A stretch of 10,702 nucleotides of DNA from Holosporales bacterium (GTDB taxonomy: Bacteria > Pseudomonadota > Alphaproteobacteria > RUG11792): contig JAIROR010000014.1 in assembly GCA_031257415.1 (NCBI GenBank), positions 1-10,702 of the forward strand, given 5' to 3'. This document shows, in pieces, positions 1 to 6,561 of the stretch. The notes below the pieces were generated by a model. It worked only from the letters and a program-made list of their open reading frames with translations, made no database searches and was not told the DNA's origin. Within the stretch, counting starts at the first letter, position 1, and every line of letters starts with the position of its first letter. Made by a program: the position numbers and the translations under genes.

Positions 1-18
1 CGGTCACTGATGGTGCTA

Positions 19-44
19 TGAGATATATAGCTTGGAATATCTCA
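19..44. repeat. 8-bp hairpin ahead of repeat copy A
   Basis: TGAGATAT (19-26) and ATATCTCA (37-44) with a 10-base loop. It precedes CAGTTTCTCTTT of copy A just as the 311-338 hairpin precedes that motif in copy B, with a different arm sequence. Confidence 0.5.
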
Positions 45-180
45 CAAGAGTCAGTTTCTCTTTGACCAATTACTCATAAATGTTGAGGTCTACTGACATC
101 AAGGCTAACTGAGGTTTCACGAAGGAGAGATAGTAATCTTGTGGAATCGATTCAGGAGCAGTCTGAAGAAAAATGATCTT

Positions 181-231
181 GCAACACCAATCCCAAGTGG
201 TTAGTAATGTGCCGTCTTCGATTGGTTTTGC
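181..231. repeat. Stem-loop in repeat copy A
   Basis: GCAACACCAATC (181-192) faces GATTGGTTTTGC (220-231), a 12-bp inverted repeat with one mismatch and a 27-base loop. It lies at the same place as the perfect stem in copy B. Confidence 0.65.
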
Positions 232-243
232 TCCGATTATTCC

Positions 244-270
244 AACTTAAAAATCGTAGATTTTTAAGTT
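244..270. repeat. Perfect 12-bp hairpin (variable arm 1)
   Basis: AACTTAAAAATC (244-255), loop GTA, GATTTTTAAGTT (259-270). It directly follows the module GTGCCGTCTTCG...GATTATTCC (209-243). A second, unrelated hairpin follows a related module at 276-310. Confidence 0.75.
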
Positions 271-310
271 CTATAGTGCCGTCTCCGGTCGATTTCATTC
301 CGATTATTCC

Positions 311-338
311 ACTTCGAAAACATACATGTTTTCGAAGT
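311..338. repeat. Perfect 13-bp hairpin (variable arm 2)
   Basis: ACTTCGAAAACAT (311-323), two bases, ATGTTTTCGAAGT (326-338). It follows the second GTGCCGTCT...GATTATTCC module (276-310) and precedes CAGTTTCTCTTT of copy B. The arm sequence differs from the 244-270 hairpin but pairing is kept. Confidence 0.75.
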
Positions 339-470
339 TCGTCAAACAGTTTCTCTTTCGATCAATCGCCTAACGGTTCTGCTGATATCAGAATCTAACT
401 GAGGTTTCGTGAAGGAAAGATAGTAATCTTATGGAATCGGTTCAGGAGCAGTCTGAAGAAAAATGATCTT

Positions 471-521
471 GCAAAACCAATCCCAAGTGGTTAGTAATGT
501 GTCGTCTTCGATTGGTTTTGC
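471..521. repeat. Stem-loop in repeat copy B
   Basis: GCAAAACCAATC (471-482) and GATTGGTTTTGC (510-521) are a perfect 12-bp inverted repeat around a 27-base loop. Flanking GGAAT (433-437) and GGAG (445-448) can extend it partly with CTCC (521-524) and ATTCC. The element sits within about 70 bases of the prmC stop, so it may cap or stabilise the 3' end of that transcript. There is no run of T on either strand next to the stem, so it is not a classical intrinsic terminator. Confidence 0.65.
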
Positions 522-537
522 TCCAATTATTCCAACT

Positions 538-1356
538 TTAGACACGTCGGAATACGATACATCTTTCTATCATTGCGATATCTTTTCCTATCTCGATTGC
601 TTTTAGATCTTTTGACAACTTGATGACGGCGTCCCTTTGGTTGATTCCGATTTCGATAAGTAATAGGCTGCCATCTTCTAGGAACTCACTTGCGCGCGGC
701 ATAATCACCCTATACGCGTCCAGGCCGTCGTCTCCTGCAAACAGTGCTGCGTGTGGATCGCTCAGAACTGATTTTTCCAAGTTCCACCCAATGGAGATAT
801 ACGGTGGATTGCAAACAATTGCCGTAAACTTCTGGTATTTGGGAATATTACCAAACCAATCACTAATAATAAAATTACATCTCTTATCAACTGCAAGGGC
901 CACGGCGTTTAACTTGGCTATATCAATAGTATCGGCGTTTATATCAACGAGGGTTGCGATCGCATTGCGATAGAACTTCAGGATTGAAATTGATATGCAA
1001 CCTGTTCCACAGCCCAGGTCGAGTATATTATACGCCATCTCTCTATCGGGAAAATATTTCATAAACAAATCAACAATAAGTTCTGTTTCGGGGCGTGGAT
1101 CGAGAGTACTCTCATTTGTCACGTATTCTATTCCATAAAATTCCTTTGAATTAATAACTTTTGCTAGAGAGATTCCGCAATATCTTTTATATATCATATT
1201 AACTATCGCCGAATATTCGGCCTCAGACATATTTATTTCACTTGCGAAAAATATTTCAGTATATCTCTTGTTAAGTGCACTGCTGATTATGGTAACGACT
1301 TCTCTCAAAGTTACTATCCTAGAGAAGTTAGAAATATCACGTTTGCAAAGTATCAT
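538..1356 (-). CDS. prmC: Peptide chain release factor N5-glutamine methyltransferase PrmC (HemK)
   Basis: PrmC uses S-adenosylmethionine to methylate the glutamine of the GGQ motif in release factors RF1 and RF2, which improves translation termination. Seen in the 272 residues: an N-terminal helical region (about 1-80), DPRPETE at 86-92, the SAM-binding glycine motif ILDLGCGTG at 111-119, the acidic SAM ribose contact VDIN at 137-140, and the catalytic NPPY at 183-186 that holds the substrate glutamine. The length is close to that of the family. The ATG start overlaps the stop of the upstream HD gene in an ATGA (1353-1356), which indicates translational coupling. There is no strong ribosome binding site of its own. 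It is the last gene of a three-gene minus-strand unit. Its stop codon abuts a structured repeat. Identification rests on the motifs and is secure. Confidence 0.95.
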   Translation of the reverse strand: MILCKRDISNFSRIVTLREVVTIISSALNKRYTEIFFASEINMSEAEYSAIVNMIYKRYCGISLAKVINSKEFYGIEYVTNESTLDPRPETELIVDLFMKYFPDREMAYNILDLGCGTGCISISILKFYRNAIATLVDINADTIDIAKLNAVALAVDKRCNFIISDWFGNIPKYQKFTAIVCNPPYISIGWNLEKSVLSDPHAALFAGDDGLDAYRVIMPRASEFLEDGSLLLIEIGINQRDAVIKLSKDLKAIEIGKDIAMIERCIVFRRV

Positions 1357-1928
1357 AGCAAAACTTCATAGATATCTGTATTTATAATTTTCTCTATTTT
1401 GTTTTTAATATTAAGCCAGGAGTCATAGTTTCTTTGAGTAATTTCTATACCTATGGTTTTATAATTTTTTAGATAGTATTCGTATTTCTCCTCAATTGTT
1501 GTATATTTCCCGAGACCTGCCATTTTATCGCATATTTGGATGAGTTCGACATAAATATCAGATGACATATCTTTAAGGATTTCCTTTATCTTGGAAGCGG
1601 TTTGGAAATCGTCTCCGCAATATCCTTCTATATATTCGTGCATATCAAAGATTGGAAATGGATGAGTTATGCATATCTTGGCAATGTCCTTGTCGCCCAT
1701 CGCCATCATTTTCCGATATCCAACTAATGGATGCATATATCTCTTTTTTTTATCCTTTATAAACAGCTTGCCGACATCATGAAAAAGGCCATACGTGTGG
1801 GCAAGATATGGATCGATAACTCCCCTCGACAACGAGGCTATTTTATAGGCAGCCATAGCGACTAACCCTGAATGCTTCAGTGTATTGATGTCATTTGGGA
1901 ATCGTAAACGGGCCATATTGAGATCCAC
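1353..1928 (-). CDS. HD-domain metal-dependent phosphohydrolase family protein
   Basis: This is a 191-residue single-domain HD protein. The metal-ligand pattern is visible: H19, the HD pair H50-D51 in the context GLFHDVGKLF, H66, H89 (THPF) and a distal D134 in QICDKMAG. The family hydrolyses phosphate esters or nucleotides. The substrate here cannot be told, and no second-messenger-specific motif (such as the full HD-GYP signature) is present. The first start in frame is GTG at 1926-1928. An ATG four codons later (1914-1916) also keeps H19, so the start is ambiguous. Either start overlaps the end of the upstream ABC gene (by 38 or 26 bases), and the stop overlaps the prmC start by 4 bases, so co-expression is very likely. 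A link to PrmC function is not established. Confidence 0.85.
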   Translation of the reverse strand: MDLNMARLRFPNDINTLKHSGLVAMAAYKIASLSRGVIDPYLAHTYGLFHDVGKLFIKDKKKRYMHPLVGYRKMMAMGDKDIAKICITHPFPIFDMHEYIEGYCGDDFQTASKIKEILKDMSSDIYVELIQICDKMAGLGKYTTIEEKYEYYLKNYKTIGIEITQRNYDSWLNIKNKIEKIINTDIYEVLL

Positions 1929-2652
1929 TTATAAATTGTTTCATATATTCATTATCTGTTGTTTCGAGTTCACTATTTGTTCCCTCCCATATTATGCTTC
2001 CATCGAAGAGCAATCCAACTCTATCGCTTATTCTTTGTAGACTGGATATATCATGGGTGATCGACAATGCGGAAATACCAAGTTCCTTTGTGCATTTCAC
2101 GATGAGATCATTTATGGTGCCACTATTTATCGGATCAAGTCCTGTTGTCGGCTCATCAAAAAAGATAATACTTGGATTAGTAGCAAGAGCTCTGGCCAGG
2201 GCGACCCTTTTCTTCATCCCTCCGGAAATTTCAGACGGGAATAATTTTGATATGCTGTCATCCAAATTAACAGCCTCGAGTTTTTCAATCGCTATTTTGT
2301 AGGCATCGTCCGTTTTCATATGATATCCATAGACTAGGCCGAACGAAATATTATCTATTATATTTAAGCTATCGAACAGGGCTGCTCCCTGATATAACAC
2401 TCCACACTGCAACAGCACCTTCATAAGATCCTTTGACCTGAGCTTCATTATGTTTTTACCATTGATGAATATTTTCCCTCCGCTAACGCTGAAAAGCCCT
2501 AGGATACACTTTACGAGAACTGACTTGCCAGTTCCAGACCCCCCAACAATAACGTATGACTCGCCGGCATCTATTCTGAAGCTTACATCTTTTAGAACCT
2601 CCCTTTTTCCAAAGGATTTTTTAAGATTTTCAACCTCAACAACAGCGCTCAT
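1891..2652 (-). CDS. mlaF: ABC transporter ATP-binding protein, MlaF-like (phospholipid/intermembrane transport family)
   Basis: This is the ATPase subunit of an ABC importer-type complex. Its closest recognisable relative is MlaF, which energises retrograde phospholipid transport between outer and inner membrane with MlaE, MlaD and MlaB. From the ATG at 2652 the protein is 253 residues: Walker A GGSGTGKS at 37-44, Q-loop in VLYQGAALFDSL (Q88; this stretch is typical of MlaF), signature SEISGGM at 140-146, Walker B FFDEPTTGLDP at 164-174, and switch histidine H200. In-frame TTG or GTG starts further upstream (to 2709) would add up to 19 residues. The ATG is preferred because the farthest ones lie upstream of a candidate -10 box, but a TTG at 2671-2673 with GGGAG just ahead is possible. 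No permease (mlaE) or mlaD partner is encoded beside it, so the partners must be elsewhere. Confidence 0.88.
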   Translation of the reverse strand: MSAVVEVENLKKSFGKREVLKDVSFRIDAGESYVIVGGSGTGKSVLVKCILGLFSVSGGKIFINGKNIMKLRSKDLMKVLLQCGVLYQGAALFDSLNIIDNISFGLVYGYHMKTDDAYKIAIEKLEAVNLDDSISKLFPSEISGGMKKRVALARALATNPSIIFFDEPTTGLDPINSGTINDLIVKCTKELGISALSITHDISSLQRISDRVGLLFDGSIIWEGTNSELETTDNEYMKQFISGSQYGPFTIPK

Positions 2653-2687
2653 TAAATAACCCAAAAATTCCAACACGCTCCCAGTAG

Positions 2688-2693
2688 ATTGTA
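2688..2693 (-). promoter_or_regulatory. Candidate -10 box for the mlaF-HD-prmC unit
   Basis: TACAAT on the minus strand (ATTGTA on plus), about 36 bases before the mlaF ATG. No good -35 hexamer is seen at 16-18 bases spacing, so the call is weak. Confidence 0.35.
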
Positions 2694-2898
2694 CACGATA
2701 GCAGCGCAAAGTACTAAATCAAATTGCCGAACTACTACGCCCAAATACCAAAAAATCGATGGAGATGCCGGCCCCATGAAATAGCAACCTGCCGAGGACT
2801 CCGCGCTCTATAAATGCTTCTGGCTTCAAACACCGAAGAGCAGCGCACCTAGGCAAGCATTGGCTTCCGCGCCCCATTTGCCAAAACGACTGAGAAGA

Positions 2899-2938
2899 GG
2901 CAGGGACTATTGTCCAATGCAAGACAATAGACCCCGCC
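2899..2938 (-). terminator. Hairpin downstream of the MORN gene, possible terminator
   Basis: GGC-A-GGG-A-CTATTGTC (2899-2914) pairs with GACAATAG-A-CCC-C-GCC (2923-2938) around an 8-base loop. On the minus strand it lies about 50 bases after the MORN stop and is followed by a weak T-rich stretch (TCTTCTC...TTTT). Confidence 0.45.
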
Positions 2939-2985
2939 TTAAATACCTTCTTGCTTCAAATACCTTAATTCATCCTATAGACACC

Positions 2986-4362
2986 TCAGCTCGAACTTGA
3001 AGTCGACGACGACCACCGGGGTGGCTGTTCAAAAGACTTTTGGTCATACGCATTCTCTTCATCATGCACTGCCGGTGAAATAGCTGATAAAGGATCTGTG
3101 ACACTTGAAACCACAGTCGGAAACGATTCTTCTGTTGAACTTCCTGAAGCACTTCCTGAAGCACTAATATTCGACAGAGACGATTCTGTTGGAGTCTCTG
3201 GAGTACTCGTCGGAAACGGTTCTGGCGAAGTTGGTGGAGAATATGGGATACCTGGAGGGTTTATTGTCGGGGCCGACGGAGCCTCCTCGTCACCCATTAT
3301 CAGATTTGGCAAACTATTAGCAGTCTCATCTTCCAATTTAACACCGGCTTCCTTTTCCTCCCCTGACGTTGATGGAGAATATGGGATACCTGGAGGGTTT
3401 ATTGTCGGGGCCGACGGAGACTCCTTGTCATCCGTTATCAGACTTGGCAGACTATCAGCAGTCTCATCTTCCAATTTAACACCGGCTTCCTTTTCCTCCC
3501 CTGACTCTGAAGGCCCCGGCAAAGACAGTGTCACTTCTATGCCGTTTATCCATCTTCCCTCTCTGATGATTTCTCCATTAGGACCTGTTAACTTTCCGCG
3601 CCCGTGCGCTCTATCATTTTCGAAATCTCCTTCATATGTACTGCCGTCTGCAAATCTATATGTGCCCTCCCCATGAGCATTATTATTTACATAGCATCCT
3701 TTATACACTGCACCGTTTTTAAAGTAAAACTCACCATATCCATTTGCCATGCCATCCACAAAGTGGCCTTCAAAATATCCCTTTTCGTTCTCGATCCTCA
3801 CAAGCCCAGTAATTTCACGCCCAGTCCTTTTGCTCTCTCTAAGATCTTCATCCGTTACTATTCTAAACTTCTTTCCGTTACTGTTAACAAAAAACTTAGG
3901 CTCCTTAGGCTCCTCAGGCTCTTCCACTCTGCTAGGATAAATGGTCTTATAGTCGGAATCATTTTCGATCACTGGACTGCCATCATTATCAACAGTGGAT
4001 TCTGGATTACGCTCTGTTTCAGCAGATGTTTTTAGATTGCCCTCATCTTCCAATGGATTGCCCTCACCTTCCAATGGATTGCCCTCACCTTTCAATGGAT
4101 TGCCCTCATCTTTAATCAATGGGGGAGAACCGTCATCGCCACCTTCGGAACCACTACCACCTTCGTCAATATCATCTTTACCTCTCGAGCCAAACAGTGA
4201 GCCGTTATCATCACCTGCCTCTTTGCCACCGTCAGGAACTTCAGGCGCGCCCACAACACTAACCCTCCCACTTTCACCAGTCGAAATTTCGCCCATACCG
4301 TCCATTGCAAACACAGCTCCTACAACTCCGGCGAAAGCAATTACTTTTAACTTCACGTTCAT
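2986..4362 (-). CDS. Predicted secreted MORN-repeat protein with tandem low-complexity repeats
   Basis: This 458-residue protein has no family-level match that I recognise beyond its MORN units. Residues 1-19 form a signal peptide (two lysines, hydrophobic core, VFA before the likely cleavage). Residues 20-160 are acidic and disordered-looking, with three heptads EGNPL(K/E)(G/D) at 86-106. MORN repeats occupy about 196-275: three YxGxF/Y-like units (GYFEGHF, YKGCYVNNNAHGEGTYRFADG, YEGDFENDRAHGRGKL) and a partial fourth. Residues 287-378 are a 46-residue unit present twice in tandem. The rest is Pro/Ser/Thr rich and ends in a serine tail. MORN repeats bind lipids or proteins in other contexts. 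Here a surface-exposed or exported host-interaction role is inferred only. The start is fixed by GGAGGA at 4371-4376, 8 bases before the ATG. No convincing promoter is seen. Confidence 0.88.
   Translation of the reverse strand: MNVKLKVIAFAGVVGAVFAMDGMGEISTGESGRVSVVGAPEVPDGGKEAGDDNGSLFGSRGKDDIDEGGSGSEGGDDGSPPLIKDEGNPLKGEGNPLEGEGNPLEDEGNLKTSAETERNPESTVDNDGSPVIENDSDYKTIYPSRVEEPEEPKEPKFFVNSNGKKFRIVTDEDLRESKRTGREITGLVRIENEKGYFEGHFVDGMANGYGEFYFKNGAVYKGCYVNNNAHGEGTYRFADGSTYEGDFENDRAHGRGKLTGPNGEIIREGRWINGIEVTLSLPGPSESGEEKEAGVKLEDETADSLPSLITDDKESPSAPTINPPGIPYSPSTSGEEKEAGVKLEDETANSLPNLIMGDEEAPSAPTINPPGIPYSPPTSPEPFPTSTPETPTESSLSNISASGSASGSSTEESFPTVVSSVTDPLSAISPAVHDEENAYDQKSFEQPPRWSSSTSSSS
3229..3504 (-). 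repeat. 138-bp tandem duplication inside the MORN gene (2 copies)
   Basis: Residues 287-332 and 333-378 are the same 46-residue unit, beginning SGEEKEAGVKLEDETA and ending NPPGIPYSP plus two variable residues. Seven residues differ. On the plus strand GGAGAATATGGGATACCTGG starts at 3236 and 3374, an offset of exactly 138. The unit length keeps the frame. Confidence 0.95.
4036..4119 (-). repeat. 21-bp tandem repeat inside the MORN gene
   Basis: ATTGCCCTCA recurs at 4036, 4057, 4078 and 4099 with an exact period of 21 bases. It encodes the heptads EGNPLKG, EGNPLEG, EGNPLED. Such a run is a plausible site of copy-number change without frameshift. Confidence 0.9.
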
Positions 4363-4370
4363 TTTACTAC

Positions 4371-4376
4371 TCCTCC
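4371..4376 (-). promoter_or_regulatory. Strong ribosome binding site of the MORN gene
   Basis: AGGGAGGA on the minus strand, with core GGAGGA, lies 8 bases before the ATG at 4360-4362. It is the strongest Shine-Dalgarno in the window and decides the start. Confidence 0.8.
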
Positions 4377-4541
4377 CTAAAAACTATAAATAAAACCCCA
4401 ATGCCTTCTATAAGGCTAACACCATTTCTCATCAGGAGCAACAGAAAAATGTGTATCAAGTTTGGAAAAAGGTCTAATGCTTTTGGGGGCATCATTCGTG
4501 ATATTATTGAAGGGATTCGATATAAAAGACTGTTAAATGGG

Positions 4542-4658
4542 GGCCGATGTAGGACATTATTCAAGGCCGCAGTGGCTTTACAGAATGGCCAACGCTGAGC
4601 ATTATTCAATAGTGTAGTGGTCTTGCAGAATGGCCGATGTGGAATACTATTCAATAGT
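4542..4658. repeat. 45-bp tandem repeat, about 2.6 copies
   Basis: Units begin with GGCC at 4542, 4587 and 4632, an exact 45-base period. Shared elements are GGCCGATGT (or a variant), CATTATTCAA, AGTGG and TTxCAGAAT. Conservation between units is moderate. The period is a multiple of three, and the minus strand reads (H/R)(R/W)PFCK...LNN in each unit. Confidence 0.85.
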
Positions 4659-4711
4659 TTCTATAAGCAAATATGAAGGTAGTTTTCGACATAATCTCGC
4701 GACTTCGATAA

Positions 4712-4752
4712 ACAGTTGATTGTTACAGAATCTCACAACACAGTTGATTGTT
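4712..4752. promoter_or_regulatory. Duplicated 13-mer at the tlc promoter, candidate operator pair
   Basis: ACAGTTGATTGTT occurs at 4712-4724 and 4740-4752, 28 bases apart. The second copy overlaps the -35 hexamer of the tlc promoter. A repeated site in this position could bind a regulator. This is inference. Confidence 0.5.
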
Positions 4753-4776
4753 TTAGATAATTTGTTAGAATATAAT
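4748..4776 (+). promoter_or_regulatory. tlc promoter
   Basis: -35 TTGTTT (4748-4753), 17-base spacer, -10 TATAAT (4771-4776, a perfect consensus). Transcription would start near 4783. AAGGAG at 4823-4828 lies 11 bases before the ATG at 4840. Confidence 0.75.
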
Positions 4777-4839
4777 ATATGGGTGGTAAGTGCTTTTTTG
4801 AAAGCGTATTTTTTGCAAGTTCAAGGAGTTTAGAGAGTT

Positions 4840-6447
4840 ATGAGTAATGATGGGAAGCCGGGAGGAGGTTCTGTCAATCCGGAGTTCAGTGGGTTAAGGG
4901 CGCTTGTTTGGCCCGTTCATAGATATGAGCTCAAAAAATTTCTTCCAACTGGGCTCATGATGTTGTGTATATTGTTTATATACACTCTCGTTCGAGACCT
5001 GAAGGACACATTGGTTGTCAGCAGGGCTGTTGGGGGAGGAGCAGAAGTGCTCGGGTTTTTAAAGCTATATTTGGTGATGCCGGCGGCAATCCTGTTTATG
5101 ATAGTGTTTGTTAAATTGGCAAACATGTTTGATCGAGAAAAGCTGTTCTACGTGATAGTTCTTTTCTTCCTTTCGTTTTTTGTGGCGTTTGGATTTATTC
5201 TGTATCCCATGGCTGATTACCTTCATATGTCACGGGAGACGATAGCTGGTCTTCAACAATCGGTGCCAAGACTATACTGGGTTTGGCCTGTTATAGGGAA
5301 TTGGAGTTATTCCCTTTTCTATATAATAGCCGAGTTGTGGGGAAGTGTCGTTCTGAGTGCCCTTTTTTGGCAATTCGCCAATGAAATAACGAAAGTTAAG
5401 GAAGCCAAGAGATTCTATAGTCTATTTGGTTTTGTTGGTAATTTCGGACTGATAGCCTCTGGGTCTGTCATCATTGTGTGCGCAAATATCGCGAAGAAAA
5501 GTGCGGCGCTGGGGGCGCCAGACGCCTTTGGTTCAAACTTGCGTTATCAGATGCTTGCGGTTGCGGCTTTCGGGGGGGCTCTTTTATACATTTATAGATG
5601 GATGCACAAGCACGTTCTGACGGATCCGAAGTTGTATACCCCTGGCGAAGGCGTGAAGAAAAAGAAAAAGCTGAATCTCGGATTCATCAAAAGTTTTAAA
5701 TATATACTGACTTCCAAGTATCTTTTGATGATTGCTTTGCTTATTTTCGCCTATGGCGTCTCTATAAACCTCGTTGAATGCATTTTTAAGGGGCAAATCA
5801 ACCTGCAGTACCCGGATCCAAATGATTATAATTCCCTTATGGGAAAGCTATCGTTGACAACTGGAATACTGACAATTGTTGTCATGCTGGTAGGAACGAA
5901 CATCCTCAGGATTTTTTCCTGGAAGGTGGCCGCGCTCGTGACCCCTGTATTTCTCCTCGCGACAAGTATCATTTTTTTCGGAATGATAATGTATGAAAAG
6001 CACGTTGGCATTCAGGCGACGATCATGGGAACAACCGTTCTTTTCATGGCCGTTGTTGTTGGTCTTGCGCAGAATGCTTTTGCAAAGGGGGTGAAATATT
6101 CGCTATTCGATTCGACAAAGCAGATGGCGTATATCCCGCTTGGGCAGGAAATGAAGGTGAAAGGACAGGCCGCTGTTGAGATTATTGCCGGAAGAGGAGG
6201 GAAATCAGGCGGAGCTATTATTCAGTCGACATTGCTTTTGATAATCGGAGGCAATGTTTCTCTCGCAAGCAAGGTTGAAATACTGGGCTCTATTGTTCTT
6301 GTTGTTGTTCTCTTCTGGATCTCTGCTGTGTTTAGCTTGAGCAAGCAGTTCGAAGTTCTGAGCGCTGAGAAGGAGGCCGCTGAGGAAGCTGCCGCCAAAG
6401 AAGCCAGAGACCAAAGAAAAGAAATGCCTGCCGAAACTGAGAAGTAG
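4840..6447 (+). CDS. tlc: ATP/ADP translocase (nucleotide carrier, Tlc/NTT family)
   Basis: Tlc is an inner-membrane antiporter that takes up host ATP in exchange for ADP. Some paralogues move other nucleotides, so the exact substrate is not proven here. The protein is 535 residues, slightly longer than the usual rickettsial length because of its tail. It is very hydrophobic, with about 11-12 predicted membrane spans between residues 35 and 500. Family-typical stretches are visible: KKFLP...RDLKD near 32-56, the IAELWGSVVLSALFWQFAN stretch around 163-181 followed by EAKRFYSLFG, YRWMHKHVLTDP at 252-263, and KGVKYSLFDSTKQMAYIPL at 416-434 followed by KVKGQAAVE and GKSGGAIIQS. A charged Lys/Glu/Ala-rich cytoplasmic tail (508-535) is unusual in length. 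It is transcribed alone from its own promoter and ends at a hairpin at 6527-6561. Presence of this carrier is the main sign of an intracellular lifestyle. Confidence 0.96.
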   Translation: MSNDGKPGGGSVNPEFSGLRALVWPVHRYELKKFLPTGLMMLCILFIYTLVRDLKDTLVVSRAVGGGAEVLGFLKLYLVMPAAILFMIVFVKLANMFDREKLFYVIVLFFLSFFVAFGFILYPMADYLHMSRETIAGLQQSVPRLYWVWPVIGNWSYSLFYIIAELWGSVVLSALFWQFANEITKVKEAKRFYSLFGFVGNFGLIASGSVIIVCANIAKKSAALGAPDAFGSNLRYQMLAVAAFGGALLYIYRWMHKHVLTDPKLYTPGEGVKKKKKLNLGFIKSFKYILTSKYLLMIALLIFAYGVSINLVECIFKGQINLQYPDPNDYNSLMGKLSLTTGILTIVVMLVGTNILRIFSWKVAALVTPVFLLATSIIFFGMIMYEKHVGIQATIMGTTVLFMAVVVGLAQNAFAKGVKYSLFDSTKQMAYIPLGQEMKVKGQAAVEIIAGRGGKSGGAIIQSTLLLIIGGNVSLASKVEILGSIVLVVVLFWISAVFSLSKQFEVLSAEKEAAEEAAAKEARDQRKEMPAETEK

Positions 6448-6526
6448 CATTGCCGGAAGAGAGTAGTTGTGGGTCCCGAGAAGTGGCGACGCGAAATAGG
6501 GGAGCGTCGTTGCAGGAGGGGCGTTG

Positions 6527-6561
6527 AAGAGCAGCGGATGAGTTTCCGCTGCGCCTCTTTT
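6527..6561 (+). terminator. Terminator-like hairpin after tlc
   Basis: GCAGCGGA (6531-6538), loop TGAGTT, TCCGCTGC (6545-6552). Flanking GAG and CTC can extend the stem with a bulge. It is followed by GCCTCTTTT. The T run is short and offset from the stem, so strength is uncertain. Confidence 0.55.

Larger units (their letters stand above)
52..538. repeat. Duplicated intergenic block, ~290-bp period
   Basis: Two copies of one block lie at about 52-248 and 347-538. From the shared CTAACTGAGGTTTC (105 and 395) to TTCCAACTT (ending 248 and 538) they align without gaps over about 144 bp at an offset of 290, with only around nine substitutions. Upstream of that they share CAGTTTCTCTTT (52 and 347) and are then looser. 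The second copy ends on the stop codon of prmC (TAA, minus strand, 538-540), so on the minus strand the block is the immediate 3' flank of the prmC operon. Differences between copies are scattered and put stops in all frames, so a coding role is unlikely. No family name is recognised. Confidence 0.85.
2653..2985. other. Intergenic region, no gene recognised
   Basis: These 333 bases lie between the mlaF-like start and the stop of the MORN gene, both on the minus strand. The central part (about 2760-2940) is visibly richer in G and C than its surroundings and has many short inverted repeats, including the hairpin at 2899-2938. Short open frames exist but none shows a recognisable protein pattern. 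It could hold an unrecognised structured RNA or a gene remnant. Nothing stronger can be supported. Confidence 0.5.
4363..4839. other. Divergent intergenic region between the MORN gene and tlc
   Basis: These 477 bases separate two divergent genes. They hold the MORN ribosome binding site, a 45-bp tandem repeat, a duplicated 13-mer and the tlc promoter and ribosome binding site. A 95-codon minus-strand frame (4367-4654) covers the 45-bp repeat and so shows a 15-residue repeat, but it has no good ribosome binding site and overlaps the MORN leader. I do not call it a gene. Confidence 0.6.

Noticed and set aside
207..398. 63-codon plus-strand frame in the repeat region
   Set aside because: It runs through two perfect hairpins and the repeat modules, and the homologous copies do not keep the frame.
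2719..2922. 67-codon minus-strand frame upstream of the mlaF-like gene, checked as an mlaE remnant
   Set aside because: The translation shows no MlaE-like membrane segments, and no ribosome binding site is seen.
4367..4654. 95-codon minus-strand frame with a 15-residue repeat
   Set aside because: It has no good ribosome binding site, overlaps the leader of the MORN gene, and its repeat is explained by the 45-bp DNA repeat.
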